Positions 18,409 to 26,888 of a stretch of 64,000 nucleotides of DNA are shown piece by piece. The translations under genes were made by a program, and so were the position numbers. The notes under the pieces are model-generated. The model did no database searches. It was given only the letters and a program-made list of their open reading frames with translations, and was not told where the DNA came from. Position 1 is the stretch's first letter. Every line of letters starts with the position of its first letter. Source of the stretch: RYN-230 sp963829725 (GTDB lineage Bacteria > Actinomycetota > Actinomycetes > Streptosporangiales > Streptosporangiaceae); NCBI GenBank assembly GCA_963829725.1, contig CAWHJW010000009.1, positions 124,001 through 188,000 on the forward strand, written 5' to 3'.

Positions 18409-19167
18409 TCAGCCGGGGCGGCGCAGGTAGCGGCAGAGCAGGAACCCGTCCTCGGTCAGCACATGGGCCAGGTCCAGCCGGGCCGTCCGGCCCGGCGGCC
18501 CGGCGATGATCCGGCCGGCCGCCCCGGCGGCCAGCACCGGGCTGATCGTGACGCAGAGCTCGTCCAGCAGGCCGACTGCGGCCAGCTGGCCGAGCAGGTG
18601 CGGGCCGCCCTCGGCGAGGATGCGCCGGTGGCCACGGCCCGCCAGCGCGGCGATGGCGGCCGACGGGTCGCCCCGCTGCCCGCCTGCGATGATCACGTCG
18701 GCCTTCCGGGCCGCCTGAGCCCGCAGCGCCGCGGGCGCCGACTCCGTGGTCAGCACGATGGTGCGGGCATCCGGTGCCGCCCGGGTCAGCAGCGGGCCGT
18801 CCAGGTCCAGGTCCAGCCGGCCGGTCAGCACCGCGATGGGCGGGGCAGCCGGGCGGCCCGCGCGCAGCCCGGCCCAGCGGGGCCCGATCCGGGCCGGCTG
18901 GTACTGCTCATCGCGGACCGTGCCCGCGCCGACCAGGATCACGTCCGCGAGCGCCCGGAGCAGGCCGAAGACGGTCCGGTCGGGTGCCCCGGACAGGCCG
19001 CCGGACAGGCCGTCCACCTCGGCGGCGCCGTCGGCGCTGGAGATCATGTTGGCCCGCACCCACGGGCGGCCGGGGTCCTGGGCCGCGCCGGGATAGGCGT
19101 ACAGCGCCGGCAGGTCCGGTGTCCCGCCGCCAGCGGCCGGCGGGTAGATCTGGCGCAGGGCCGTCAC
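18409..19167 (-). CDS. RibD C-terminal domain / pyrimidine reductase-like protein
   Basis: A 252-residue stand-alone RibD_C (dihydrofolate-reductase-fold) protein. Family features are RPWVRANMISSADGAAEVDG, split as RPWVRANMISS and ADGAAEVDG, DVILVGAGTVRDE for nucleotide binding, and RILAEGGPHLLGQL near the C-terminus. Family members reduce the riboflavin pyrimidine intermediate or act as general NADPH reductases; the substrate here is unknown because no rib genes are nearby. GTG 19167 directly follows the glgX stop, so the two are probably co-transcribed. Confidence 0.82.
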   Translation of the reverse strand: MTALRQIYPPAAGGGTPDLPALYAYPGAAQDPGRPWVRANMISSADGAAEVDGLSGGLSGAPDRTVFGLLRALADVILVGAGTVRDEQYQPARIGPRWAGLRAGRPAAPPIAVLTGRLDLDLDGPLLTRAAPDARTIVLTTESAPAALRAQAARKADVIIAGGQRGDPSAAIAALAGRGHRRILAEGGPHLLGQLAAVGLLDELCVTISPVLAAGAAGRIIAGPPGRTARLDLAHVLTEDGFLLCRYLRRPG

Positions 19168-21294
19168 TCAGCCGCTCCGGGCTGGGGCGGCGATCCGGCG
19201 CAGCACGATCATCGACCGGGCCGCGAGCTCGATCGATGCGCCGGCCCGGCGCTCGCCGTCCGCGGCGCCCGCGGTGTCCAGTACCACGTCCCAGCGGCGG
19301 CCGAACTCGGGCCCGGGCAGGGTGAAGCGGGCCGCCTCGCCGTCCGCGCAGAACAGCAGCAGGAAGGAGTCGTCCCGGACCGGCTCGCCCCGGGGGCCGG
19401 GCTCGGTGATGGCATCCCCGTTGATGAAGACGCCCAGGGATTTGGCGTACCCGGTTTTCCAGTCGCCGTCCATCATCTCCCGGCCGGACGGGGTGAGCCA
19501 GGCGATGTCGCTGGGGCCGTCCTGGCTGCCATCCGGCCCGCGGAAGAACCGGCGGCGGCGGAACACCGGATGATCCCGGCGCAGCCCGGCCACCGCGCGG
19601 GCGAACTCACCGAAGTCCGCCTCCTCATCCCGGCCCGACCAGTCCACCCAGGACGTCTCGTTGTCCTGGCAGTAAGCGTTGTTGTTGCCGTGCTGGGTCC
19701 GGCCCAGCTCGTCCCCGGCCGACAGCATCGGGACGCCCTGCGAGAACAGCAGGGTGGCCAGGAAGTTCCGCCGCTGCCGGGCCCGCAGCGCGGTGATGGC
19801 CGGGTCGGCCGCCGGGCCCTCGGTGCCACAGTTCCACGAGCGGTTGTCGTCGGTGCCGTCGGCGTTGTTTTCCCCGTTGCGCTCGTTGTGCTTGCGGTCG
19901 TAAGAGACCAGGTCGGCCAGCGTGAACCCGTCATGGCAGGTGACGAAGTTGATCGAGGCGACCGGCCGCCGCCCGCTGGTCTCGTACAGGTCGCTGGAGC
20001 CGGTCAGCCGGGAGGCGAACTCCGGCAGCGTCTCCGGGTGGCCGCGCCAGAAGTCCCGGACCGAGTCCCGGTACTTGCCGTTCCACTCGGTCCACAGCGG
20101 CGGGAAGTTACCCACCTGGTAGCCGCCCTCGCCGACATCCCACGGCTCGGCGATCAGCTTGACCTGGGACACCACCGGGTCCTGCTGGACCAGGTCGAAG
20201 AAGGCGGACAGCCGCTCCACGTCGTGCAGTTCCCGGGCCAGCGCAGACGCCAGGTCGAACCGGAACCCGTCCACGTGCATGTCCAGGATCCAGTAGCGCA
20301 GCGAGTCCAGGATCAGCTGCAGCGCGTGCGGGTGCCGCACGTTGAGGCTGTTCCCGCAGCCCGTGTAGTCCCGGTAGTAGCGCGGGTCGTCGTCGCGCAG
20401 CCGGTAATAGGCCGCGTTGTCGATGCCGCGGAAGGACAGCGTTGGCCCGCGGTGGTCGGACTCGGCGGTGTGGTTGTACACCACGTCCAGGATGACCTCG
20501 ATACCGGCCGCGTGCAGGTCCCGGACCATGGCCTTGAACTCGCCGACCTGGCCGCCGCGCTGGATGGAGGACGAGTACGCCTTGTGCGGGGCCAGGAAGC
20601 CGATCGTGTTGTAGCCCCAGTAGTTGGTCAGCCCCCGGGCGACCAGCGTGTGCTCGGGCACGAACTGGTGCACCGGCATCAGTTCCACCGCGGTGACGCC
20701 GAGCCGGGCCAGGTGCCCGATGACGGCCGGGTGGGCCAGCCCGGCGTAGGTGCCGCGCAGGTCGGCCGGCACGTCGGGGTGGCGCAGCGTGAGCCCGCGC
20801 ACGTGCGCCTCGTAAATGACGGTCTCGTGGTAGGGAATCCGCGGCGCCCGGTCATCGCCCCAGTCGAAGAACGGGTTGATCACCACGTTCTGCGGCATGT
20901 ACGGCGCGCTGTCGGCGTTGTTCCGCGCGGCCGGGTCGGTGAACCGGTAGCTGAACAGCGCCTCGTGCCAGCGCACTTCCCCGTTGACCGCCTTGCCGTA
21001 CGGGTCGAGCAGCAGCTTGGCCGGGTTGCAGCGGTGTCCCCGGCCGGGGTCGTACGGCCCGTGCACCCGGTAGCCGTAGCGCTGGCCGGGCCCCACGTCG
21101 GGCAGGTAGCAGTGCCAGACGAACCCGTCCACCTCGGTGAGCGGGATCCGCGTCTCGGTCAGCCCGGCAGCGTCGTCCCCCTCGAGCAGGCACAGCTCCA
21201 CCTGGTCGGCGACTTCGGAGAACAATGCGAAGTTCGTCCCAGTGCCGTCCCACGTCGCCCCGAGCGGATAGGGAGCTCCCGGCCACACGCGCAC
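19168..21294 (-). CDS. glgX: glycogen debranching enzyme GlgX
   Basis: A GH13 debranching enzyme (708 residues) that cuts alpha-1,6 branches of limit dextrin. An N-terminal CBM48 domain (YPLGATWDGTGTNFALFS) precedes the barrel. The catalytic nucleophile is in VDGFRFDLAS, the acid in KLIAEPWDVG and the third carboxylate in NFVTCHDGFTLADL. The start is ATG 21294. No other glycogen genes are adjacent; downstream is the RibD-like reductase. Confidence 0.94.
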   Translation of the reverse strand: MRVWPGAPYPLGATWDGTGTNFALFSEVADQVELCLLEGDDAAGLTETRIPLTEVDGFVWHCYLPDVGPGQRYGYRVHGPYDPGRGHRCNPAKLLLDPYGKAVNGEVRWHEALFSYRFTDPAARNNADSAPYMPQNVVINPFFDWGDDRAPRIPYHETVIYEAHVRGLTLRHPDVPADLRGTYAGLAHPAVIGHLARLGVTAVELMPVHQFVPEHTLVARGLTNYWGYNTIGFLAPHKAYSSSIQRGGQVGEFKAMVRDLHAAGIEVILDVVYNHTAESDHRGPTLSFRGIDNAAYYRLRDDDPRYYRDYTGCGNSLNVRHPHALQLILDSLRYWILDMHVDGFRFDLASALARELHDVERLSAFFDLVQQDPVVSQVKLIAEPWDVGEGGYQVGNFPPLWTEWNGKYRDSVRDFWRGHPETLPEFASRLTGSSDLYETSGRRPVASINFVTCHDGFTLADLVSYDRKHNERNGENNADGTDDNRSWNCGTEGPAADPAITALRARQRRNFLATLLFSQGVPMLSAGDELGRTQHGNNNAYCQDNETSWVDWSGRDEEADFGEFARAVAGLRRDHPVFRRRRFFRGPDGSQDGPSDIAWLTPSGREMMDGDWKTGYAKSLGVFINGDAITEPGPRGEPVRDDSFLLLFCADGEAARFTLPGPEFGRRWDVVLDTAGAADGERRAGASIELAARSMIVLRRIAAPARSG

Positions 21295-21303
21295 GATGCG
21301 ACC

Positions 21304-23001
21304 TTACCTGGGGGCCAGCCGTGACCGGTCCAGAATCTCTTCTGCCGCTATCCGGTCAGGCAGCAGGCCGAACGGCACCCCAGGACCCAGTGACTCCGCC
21401 CCGGAGCCGAGCCGGGAAGCGCAGAACGCATCCGCCGCGGCTGCCGGGGCGTGCCGGACGAGGAGTGCGGCCTGCAGGGTCACGGTGACCATCCCGGCCA
21501 GCCGCCGTGCGCTGAACTCGGCATCGGCGGCCGGCTGCCCGGCCAGGGCGGCCAGGGCGGTGCGCAGCCGGGCGGCCGCGGCGTCCAGCCGTGCGTCGGC
21601 CCCGGCGGAGCGGGCCAGCTCGGCCGCCAGGGCGTCGCTGGCGCCTTCCTGCCGCCGCAGCGCGCGCAGCAGGTCCAGTGCCGTCACGTTGCCGGAGCCT
21701 TCCCAGATGGAATTGAGCGGCGCCTCGCGGTACAGCCGCGGCATCCCGGACTCCTCCACGTAGCCGTTGCCGCCCAGGCATTCCAGCGCCTCCGCGGCGT
21801 GCAGCGGGGCGCGCTTGCAGATCCAGTGCTTGGCCGCGGGCAGCGTGACCCGCAGCAGCGCCGCCTCGGCGCCGTCCCCGCGGGCGGCCCGGTCGGCCGC
21901 GCCGGCCAGCCGGATGGCCAGCGTGGTCGCGGCCTCGGCCTCCAGCGTTAGGTCGGCGAGCACCGAGGCCATCAGCGGCTGGGCGATCAGGTCCTTGCCG
22001 AACGCCTGCCGGTGCGCGGCGTAGTGCACCGCGGTGACGCAGCCGCGGCGCATCCCGGCCGCGCTGCCCAGCACGCAATCCAGCCGGGTGGCACTGACCA
22101 TGTCGATGATGGTCCGCACCCCGCGCCCGGCCTCACCGACCTGCCAGGCCAGCGCGCCGTCGAATTCCACCTCGGCGGAGGCGTTGGACCGGTTGCCGAG
22201 CTTGTCCTTGAGCCGCTGCAGTGCCATCGCGTTCCGCCGGCCGTCGGGCAGCACCCGGGGAAGGAGGAAGCAGGTCAGCCCGGCCGGCGCCTGGGCCAGG
22301 ATCAGGAAGAGATCACTCATTGGCGCGGAGCAGAACCATTTGTGCCCGGTGATCAGGTGGGCGCCGTCCCCGGCGCCGGGCACCGGCTCGGCCCGGGTCG
22401 TCCCGGCGCGCACATCCGACCCGCCCTGCTTCTCGGTCATCGCCATCCCGGCCAGCAGCCCGGCCTTGCCCGCCGGGGGCCGCAGCCCCGGGTCGTACAC
22501 CCGGGCCGCCAGCAGCGGCTCGAACTGGCCGGCCAGCTCCGGCGCGTGGCGCAGTGCGGGCACCGCGGCGTAGGTCATCGACACCGGGCAGCCGTGCCCG
22601 GCCTCGGCCTGGGACCACACGTAGAACCTGGCGGCGCGGGCCACCTGGGCACCGGGCCGCGGCTCAGTCCACGGGGCGGCGTGCAGGCCGGCCCGCACCG
22701 CCGTGCCCAGCAGCACATGCCAGGACGGGTGGAACTCGACCTCGTCGATGCGGTTCCCGCGGGCGTCATGGCTGCGCAGCACCGGCGGGTGCTCGTTGGC
22801 CAGCCGGGCATGCTCGGCGGTCTCCGCCGTACCCGCCAGCGTGCCCAGCTCATGCAGGCCCGGCCCGGCCCAGCCAGCACCCTCGCGGGCCAGCCCGGCC
22901 AGCAGCGCCGGGTCGTCGGCCACGTCGTGGCCGGCCAGCGGCTGGACCTGGTTGAGCACGGCATGGGCCGGGTGCGGCCGGACGACGGGTCCAGGGCTCA
23001 T
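21304..23001 (-). CDS. aidB: AidB-like acyl-CoA dehydrogenase
   Basis: A 565-residue flavoprotein of the AidB branch of acyl-CoA dehydrogenases, which in E. coli belongs to the adaptive response to alkylation. AidB-type marks are VLNQVQPLAGHDVADDPAL near the N-terminus, FHPSWHVLLG, MTEKQGGSDVRAGTT and the C-terminal LNSIWEGSGNVTALDLLR. ATG 23001 gives the family N-terminus, but no clear ribosome site precedes it. The frame is open upstream without a stop into the chelatase gene, so it may be translated as the second half of one 934-residue protein. Confidence 0.85.
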   Translation of the reverse strand: MSPGPVVRPHPAHAVLNQVQPLAGHDVADDPALLAGLAREGAGWAGPGLHELGTLAGTAETAEHARLANEHPPVLRSHDARGNRIDEVEFHPSWHVLLGTAVRAGLHAAPWTEPRPGAQVARAARFYVWSQAEAGHGCPVSMTYAAVPALRHAPELAGQFEPLLAARVYDPGLRPPAGKAGLLAGMAMTEKQGGSDVRAGTTRAEPVPGAGDGAHLITGHKWFCSAPMSDLFLILAQAPAGLTCFLLPRVLPDGRRNAMALQRLKDKLGNRSNASAEVEFDGALAWQVGEAGRGVRTIIDMVSATRLDCVLGSAAGMRRGCVTAVHYAAHRQAFGKDLIAQPLMASVLADLTLEAEAATTLAIRLAGAADRAARGDGAEAALLRVTLPAAKHWICKRAPLHAAEALECLGGNGYVEESGMPRLYREAPLNSIWEGSGNVTALDLLRALRRQEGASDALAAELARSAGADARLDAAAARLRTALAALAGQPAADAEFSARRLAGMVTVTLQAALLVRHAPAAAADAFCASRLGSGAESLGPGVPFGLLPDRIAAEEILDRSRLAPR

Positions 23002-24108
23002 GTGGCGACCATAACCCGCCGGCCACCGCCGGCAAAGCGACCGAAACCTGCAAGTTACCTCAGGGAAGTGCTTTGCTAGCCTTGGGGGCGAATCCCCGGA
23101 ACCCCCCGCCCATCGCCGGCCCGGCGGGACACGCCTGCGGCGGGCCCCGCCCCGCCCGCGATCTAGCTGGCCCGCGGTTTCTGGCAGCGCCAGTGCCTGG
23201 GTATACCGGTTCAGCAGGACGTCGGCGACCTCGGGTGCCGCGCCGAGTGGGGCGGATACCGCGGCCGCGCCGGCGGCCAGTGTGGCGGCGGCGATGCGGT
23301 CGGCGAACAGGCCGGGGGCGAGCAGGTAACTGGCGACCACGACCCGCCTGGCCCCGCCCCGCAGCAGCGCCGTCACCGCCTCCTCCGGCGTGGGCCGCGC
23401 GGCCGAGGCAAACGCCGGGACCACGGCCCGCCAGCGGCGGGCCGCCTGCCAGTCCGCGGCCAGCCGGGTGATGACGGCATTCGCGGCCGGCTGGCTGGAC
23501 CCGGCCGACGCGAGCACCACGCCGGTGTGCCGGGCGCCGTCCTGGCCAGCCTCCGCGAGCCGCCGCTCCAGCGCCCGGAGCAGCCCCGGGTGCGGCCCGA
23601 GCGGCGCCCCGTAGCTGATCCGCAGCGCTGGCCAGCGCGCCGCCGCCCCATCCAGCAGCGCGGGGATGTCGGTCTCACTGTGATAGGCCGCAGTAAGCAG
23701 CAGCGGAAGGGTGACAATGTTGGCCCGGGGGGGCGACCCCCCGGAACCCCCCGGCTTTCCACCCCGCGGCAACGACCCCCCGTAACCCCCCGGCTTTCCA
23801 CCCCGCGGCAACGACCCCCCGGAACCCCCCGCGAATCGCCGGCTCGGCGGGGACACGCCTGCGGCGAGCCGGGCCTCGCCAGCGATTTCTGCCTCGCTGG
23901 CGAGCGCGTTGAGAACCTGGCCGGGGGTGGGCGCGGCATGGCCGAGGAACGCGGCCCGCGCATCGAGACCTTCCAGCCCGTGCGCCGCCGCCCGGTCCCG
24001 GGCCAGCCGGAGCAGCGCGTCGATCGCTGCCCCGGCTCGCGGGTCCCGGCTGCCGTGCGCGACGGCGACCAGGGGCGGCGGCGGTGTCAGGCGGTGTGGA
24101 TGCCGCAT
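23002..24108 (-). CDS. CbiX/SirB-type sirohydrochlorin ferrochelatase, no stop of its own
   Basis: The region encodes a two-half CbiX-like chelatase that would insert iron into sirohydrochlorin to make siroheme for the sulfite reductase of the same operon. The metal-binding histidine is in LVAVAHGSRDPRAGAA. LPLLLTAAYHSETDIP and VVVASYLLAPGLFADRI are family blocks. ATG 24108 lies inside the cysH end (cysH stop 24087). A 60-residue insertion (encoded near 23725-23904) splits a surface loop, and a related repeat at 23089-23162 covers the expected C-terminus. As a result the frame passes without a stop into aidB. Confidence 0.8.
23089..23162 (-). repeat. palindromic repeat element, copy B
   Basis: A 74-base copy of the element seen at 23812-23886. 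By eye 64 of 75 aligned positions match. The central arms GGCCCG and CGGGCC replace GGCTCG and CGAGCC of the other copy, a compensatory change that keeps the pairing. It covers the end of the chelatase frame. Confidence 0.8.
23725..23904 (-). repeat. palindromic repeat element, copy A, with 39-base tandem units
   Basis: An in-frame insert in the chelatase gene. It has a CCGGGGGG/CCCCCCGG stem capped by a GCGA loop (23725-23744), two 39-base units (23734-23772 and 23773-23811, one difference) and the start of a third. Then come the palindrome with GGCTCG/CGAGCC arms (23841-23870) and an 11-bp hairpin (23875-23904). The 39-base unit encodes 13 residues of the type GGSLPRGGKPGG. Confidence 0.85.
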
Positions 24109-24827
24109 TCGGTCTTGCCGGTGCCGGTCCACCGGCCGCTGCGCGGGTCGGCGCCGGGCGCCACCGGCAGCGTGCAGGTGGCGCAGCCGATTGACGGGAA
24201 GCCGTCGTAGACCAGCGGATTCACCAGCACGCCCTGCTCGGTGATGTAGGTGTCCACCTGCTGCTGGGTCCAGGCCACGATGGGATTGACCTTGACCATC
24301 TGCCGCCGGGGGTCCCACTGGACCGCCTTGGTGTCGCTGCGCGCGTTGGTCTCCTCGCGGCGCACCCCGGTGATCCAGGCCTCGTAGGGGTCCAGCGCCC
24401 GCTCCAGCGGCACCACTTTGCGGAAGTAGCAGCACAGGTCCGGGTTGCGCCCATACAGCCGGGGCCCGAGCACGGCGTCCTGCTCCTCGACGGTCCGTGA
24501 CGGGGTCACGTTGACCACGTTCACCGGGTAGATCGCGGACACGGCGTCCCGGGTGCCGAGGGTCTCCGCGAAGTGGTAGCCGGTGTCCAGGAAGATGACG
24601 TCCAGCCCCGCCTTCACCTGCGAGGCGAGGTGGATGATGACCGCGTCGGTCATGGACGACGTGATGCACAGGCGGTCGCCGAACTGGTCCACCGCCCACC
24701 GGATGATCTCTTCCGCGGGCGCGTCGGCCAGAGCGTCAGCGGCCTGGGCTGCGAGCCTCTCCATCCGGATTGCTTCCTCCCCGGCAGCTGGGTTAGCGGT
24801 TGCTGGCTTGGTGGCGGCGTCGCTCAC
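24087..24827 (-). CDS. cysH: adenylylsulfate (APS) reductase
   Basis: A 246-residue assimilatory reductase that turns activated sulfate into sulfite. DLCCYFRKVVPLERAL and GCATC supply the CC and CxxC cysteines of a 4Fe-4S cluster, marking the APS-specific type rather than PAPS. The catalytic cysteine is in the C-terminal KTECGIHT. GTG 24827 overlaps the stop of the zinc-ribbon gene (GTGA), with GGGAG upstream. It sits between sulfite reductase and the siroheme chelatase, matching pathway order. Confidence 0.93.
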   Translation of the reverse strand: MSDAATKPATANPAAGEEAIRMERLAAQAADALADAPAEEIIRWAVDQFGDRLCITSSMTDAVIIHLASQVKAGLDVIFLDTGYHFAETLGTRDAVSAIYPVNVVNVTPSRTVEEQDAVLGPRLYGRNPDLCCYFRKVVPLERALDPYEAWITGVRREETNARSDTKAVQWDPRRQMVKVNPIVAWTQQQVDTYITEQGVLVNPLVYDGFPSIGCATCTLPVAPGADPRSGRWTGTGKTECGIHTA

Positions 24828-24985
24828 CGGATCACTCCCGTTCCAGCCAAGCGTAGCTGGAAAGTCCTGATACAGCTGCGGCACCGCCAGGCGCCGTCCT
24901 GTTCCTGTGGTTCCAGGTCCTCTTCTCCACAATAGGGGCAGTAAAACGGAACTGCCCGCTTTGCCGGGTATGCGGGGCTGGTCAT
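24824..24985 (-). CDS. small zinc-ribbon protein of the sulfite reductase operon
   Basis: A 53-residue protein with two CxxC pairs (FYCPYCGEED and WRCRSCIRTF), which most likely bind one zinc or an iron-sulfur cluster. ATG 24985 overlaps the sulfite reductase stop (ATGA) and its TGA overlaps the cysH start (GTGA), so it is translationally locked between the two enzymes. Its function is not known to me. An electron-transfer or assembly role, or a regulator, would fit the position. Confidence 0.75.
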   Translation of the reverse strand: MTSPAYPAKRAVPFYCPYCGEEDLEPQEQDGAWRCRSCIRTFQLRLAGTGVIR

Positions 24986-26652
24986 GCGAAGTCCTCCTCG
25001 CTGGCCCGGGCGGTCCACGCGGCGAAGCTCTCGCCGGTCCGGCGGCCGGCCTCGAACCGGCGCAGTACCCGCTCCAGGTAGTCCGGCAGGTCCTCGGCCG
25101 TGGTCTTGAGCCCGCGGATCTTCCGGCCGAACCCGGAACCGGTCCCGTCGCCGCCGCCGAGGCTGCCGCCCAGGTGGATCTGGAAGCCCTCGGTCTGGGT
25201 CCCGTCCGGCCCGGTGACCAGGGAGCCCTTGAGGCCGATGTCCGCGGTCTGGATCCGGGCGCAGGAGTTCGGGCAGCCGTTCACGTTAATCGTCACCGGC
25301 TCGGTGAAGTCCGGCAGCCGGCGCTCCAGCTCGGCGATGACCTGGCCGGCCCGGGCCTTGGTCTCCACGATGGCCAGCTTGCAGAACTCGATGCCCGTGC
25401 AGGCCATGGTGTGCCGCCGGAACACGCTGGGGGCAGCCGGCAGGTCGGCGGCGTCCAGCGCGGCGCTGAGTTCCGCCACGCTGGCCTCGGGCACGTCCAG
25501 GATCACCATCTTCTGCTCGGTGGTGGTGCGCACCCGCCCGCTGCCGTACCGGGCCGCCAGGTCCGCGACGTGGCCCAGGGCGGTGCCGGACATCCGGCCC
25601 ACCCGGGGGGCGAAGCCGACGTAGTAGCGGCCGTCCCGCTGCTGGTGCACGCCGACATGGTCGCGGCGCCCGTCCCGGGGCGGGGGAGGAACGGGCCCGT
25701 CCGGCAGGGCGTAGCCCAGGTACTCCTTCTCCAGCACCTCGAGGAATTTCTCTGGGCCCCAGTCCGCGATCAGGAACTTGAGCCGGGCGCGGTGCCGCAG
25801 CCGCCGGTAGCCATAGTCACGGAACACCGAGGTGACCCCGGCCCACACCTCCGGCACCTGGTCCGGCTCGATGAACGCGCCGAGCCGCTTGGCCAGCATG
25901 GGGTTGGTGGACAGCCCGCCGCCCACCCACAGGTCATAGCCCGGCTCCCGGTCGGGGCCGACCACGCCCACGAATGAGACGTCATTGATCTCATGCACGG
26001 TGCACTGCGCGGCGCACCCGCTCATCACCGACTTGAACTTGCGGGGCAGGTTGGAGAACTCCGGGTCACCGACCCAGCGCGCGGTGGTCGCCTCGATGTG
26101 CGGGGTGGCGTCGATCACCTCCCCGGCGTCGATCCCGGCCAGCGGGCAGCCCAGCACCACCCGCGGCGTGTCCCCGCAGGCTTCCGTGCTGGACAGACCG
26201 ACGGTCTGGAGGATGTCCCAGATGGCCGGGACATCCTCGACGCGGATCCAGTGGAACTGGATGTTCTGCCGGTCGGTGACGTCAGCAGTGCCCCGGGCGT
26301 AGCGGTCGGATATCAGCGCCAGCGCCCGCAGCTGGCCGTTGCCCAGCTGGCCGCCGTCGATCCGGACGCGGAGCATGAAGTACTCATCGTCGAGTTCCTC
26401 CGGCTCCAGCGCCCCGGTCTTCCCGCCGTCGATTCCAGGCCTGCGCTGGGTATAAAGGCCGTACCAGCGGAACCGGCCGCGCAGGTCGGCCGGGTCGATG
26501 GAGCTGAAGCCCCGCTTGGCGTAGACGTCGATGATCCGCTGGCGGACATTCAGCCCGTCATCGTTCTTCTTGGTTTCCTCGTTCTTGTTCAGTGGCTCCC
26601 GGTACCCGAGAGCCCACTGGCCCTGGCCTTTGTGGCGGTGGGCTGATGGCAT
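24982..26652 (-). CDS. ferredoxin-dependent sulfite (or nitrite) reductase
   Basis: A siroheme/4Fe-4S reductase of 556 residues catalysing six-electron reduction, most likely sulfite to sulfide because cysH and a chelatase follow. The cluster/siroheme cysteines are in ACTGIEFCKLA (C-x5-C) and NGCPNSCAR (C-x3-C), in the usual C-terminal half. Duplicated parachute domains are visible (RFRWYGLYTQRRPG and the RYYVGFAPRVGRMSG block). ATG 26652 gives the family N-terminus MPSAHRHKGQGQWALG; AAGGGA lies upstream. A leader peptide precedes it by 150 bases. Confidence 0.9.
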   Translation of the reverse strand: MPSAHRHKGQGQWALGYREPLNKNEETKKNDDGLNVRQRIIDVYAKRGFSSIDPADLRGRFRWYGLYTQRRPGIDGGKTGALEPEELDDEYFMLRVRIDGGQLGNGQLRALALISDRYARGTADVTDRQNIQFHWIRVEDVPAIWDILQTVGLSSTEACGDTPRVVLGCPLAGIDAGEVIDATPHIEATTARWVGDPEFSNLPRKFKSVMSGCAAQCTVHEINDVSFVGVVGPDREPGYDLWVGGGLSTNPMLAKRLGAFIEPDQVPEVWAGVTSVFRDYGYRRLRHRARLKFLIADWGPEKFLEVLEKEYLGYALPDGPVPPPPRDGRRDHVGVHQQRDGRYYVGFAPRVGRMSGTALGHVADLAARYGSGRVRTTTEQKMVILDVPEASVAELSAALDAADLPAAPSVFRRHTMACTGIEFCKLAIVETKARAGQVIAELERRLPDFTEPVTINVNGCPNSCARIQTADIGLKGSLVTGPDGTQTEGFQIHLGGSLGGGDGTGSGFGRKIRGLKTTAEDLPDYLERVLRRFEAGRRTGESFAAWTARASEEDFA

Positions 26653-26694
26653 CTGGCGCGTCCCTTCGTGTCCTGGAGGCGCGGCCGCGCGCGG

Positions 26695-26713
26695 GCAGCC
26701 TGGCTCAGGCTGC
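26695..26713 (-). promoter_or_regulatory. candidate attenuator hairpin between leader peptide and sulfite reductase
   Basis: GCAGCCTG and CAGGCTGC form an 8-bp stem with a 3-base loop (26695-26713), 43 bases before the sulfite reductase start. It could sequester or release translation depending on ribosome position in the leader frame. Confidence 0.35.
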
Positions 26714-26801
26714 GCCGGTGGGCTGGGCGGCCAGGGCAGGGAAGAAGGAGCTGCCAGGCGCCAGGGCACCGGCCGCGGCACGCGCCCTGATCGGGCGGTG
26801 G

Positions 26802-26888
26802 TCAGCGGCCGGGCCGACAGACGGCGCTGCGTACCCGCTGCAGGTCGACATGCCTGCGGGCAACAAGGAGGGGATCGGCAGCGCGCAC
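26802..26888 (-). CDS. cysteine-containing leader peptide
   Basis: A 28-residue frame ending in LLVARRHVDLQRVRSAVCRPGR (given as LLVARRHVDLQ and RVRSAVCRPGR) matches the short RHVDLQRV...C leader peptides that I recall ahead of sulfur assimilation genes in actinobacteria. The single late cysteine codon would let ribosomes sense cysteinyl-tRNA. The start is uncertain: GTG 26888 is used, a GTG seven codons further upstream is possible, and no strong ribosome site is seen. Confidence 0.65.
   Translation of the reverse strand: MRAADPLLVARRHVDLQRVRSAVCRPGR

Noticed and set aside
18463..21324. An open frame of 953 codons on the plus strand opposite glgX
   Set aside because: The opposite strand carries intact glgX and RibD-like genes with catalytic motifs; the plus frame has none.
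23734..23811. Possible CRISPR-like array from the 39-base repeats
   Set aside because: The two units are directly adjacent with no spacers and lie within a coding frame; there are no cas genes.
24109..24699. Upstream extension of the chelatase frame across cysH
   Set aside because: The extension reads as cysH in the wrong frame; the chelatase similarity begins after ATG 24108.
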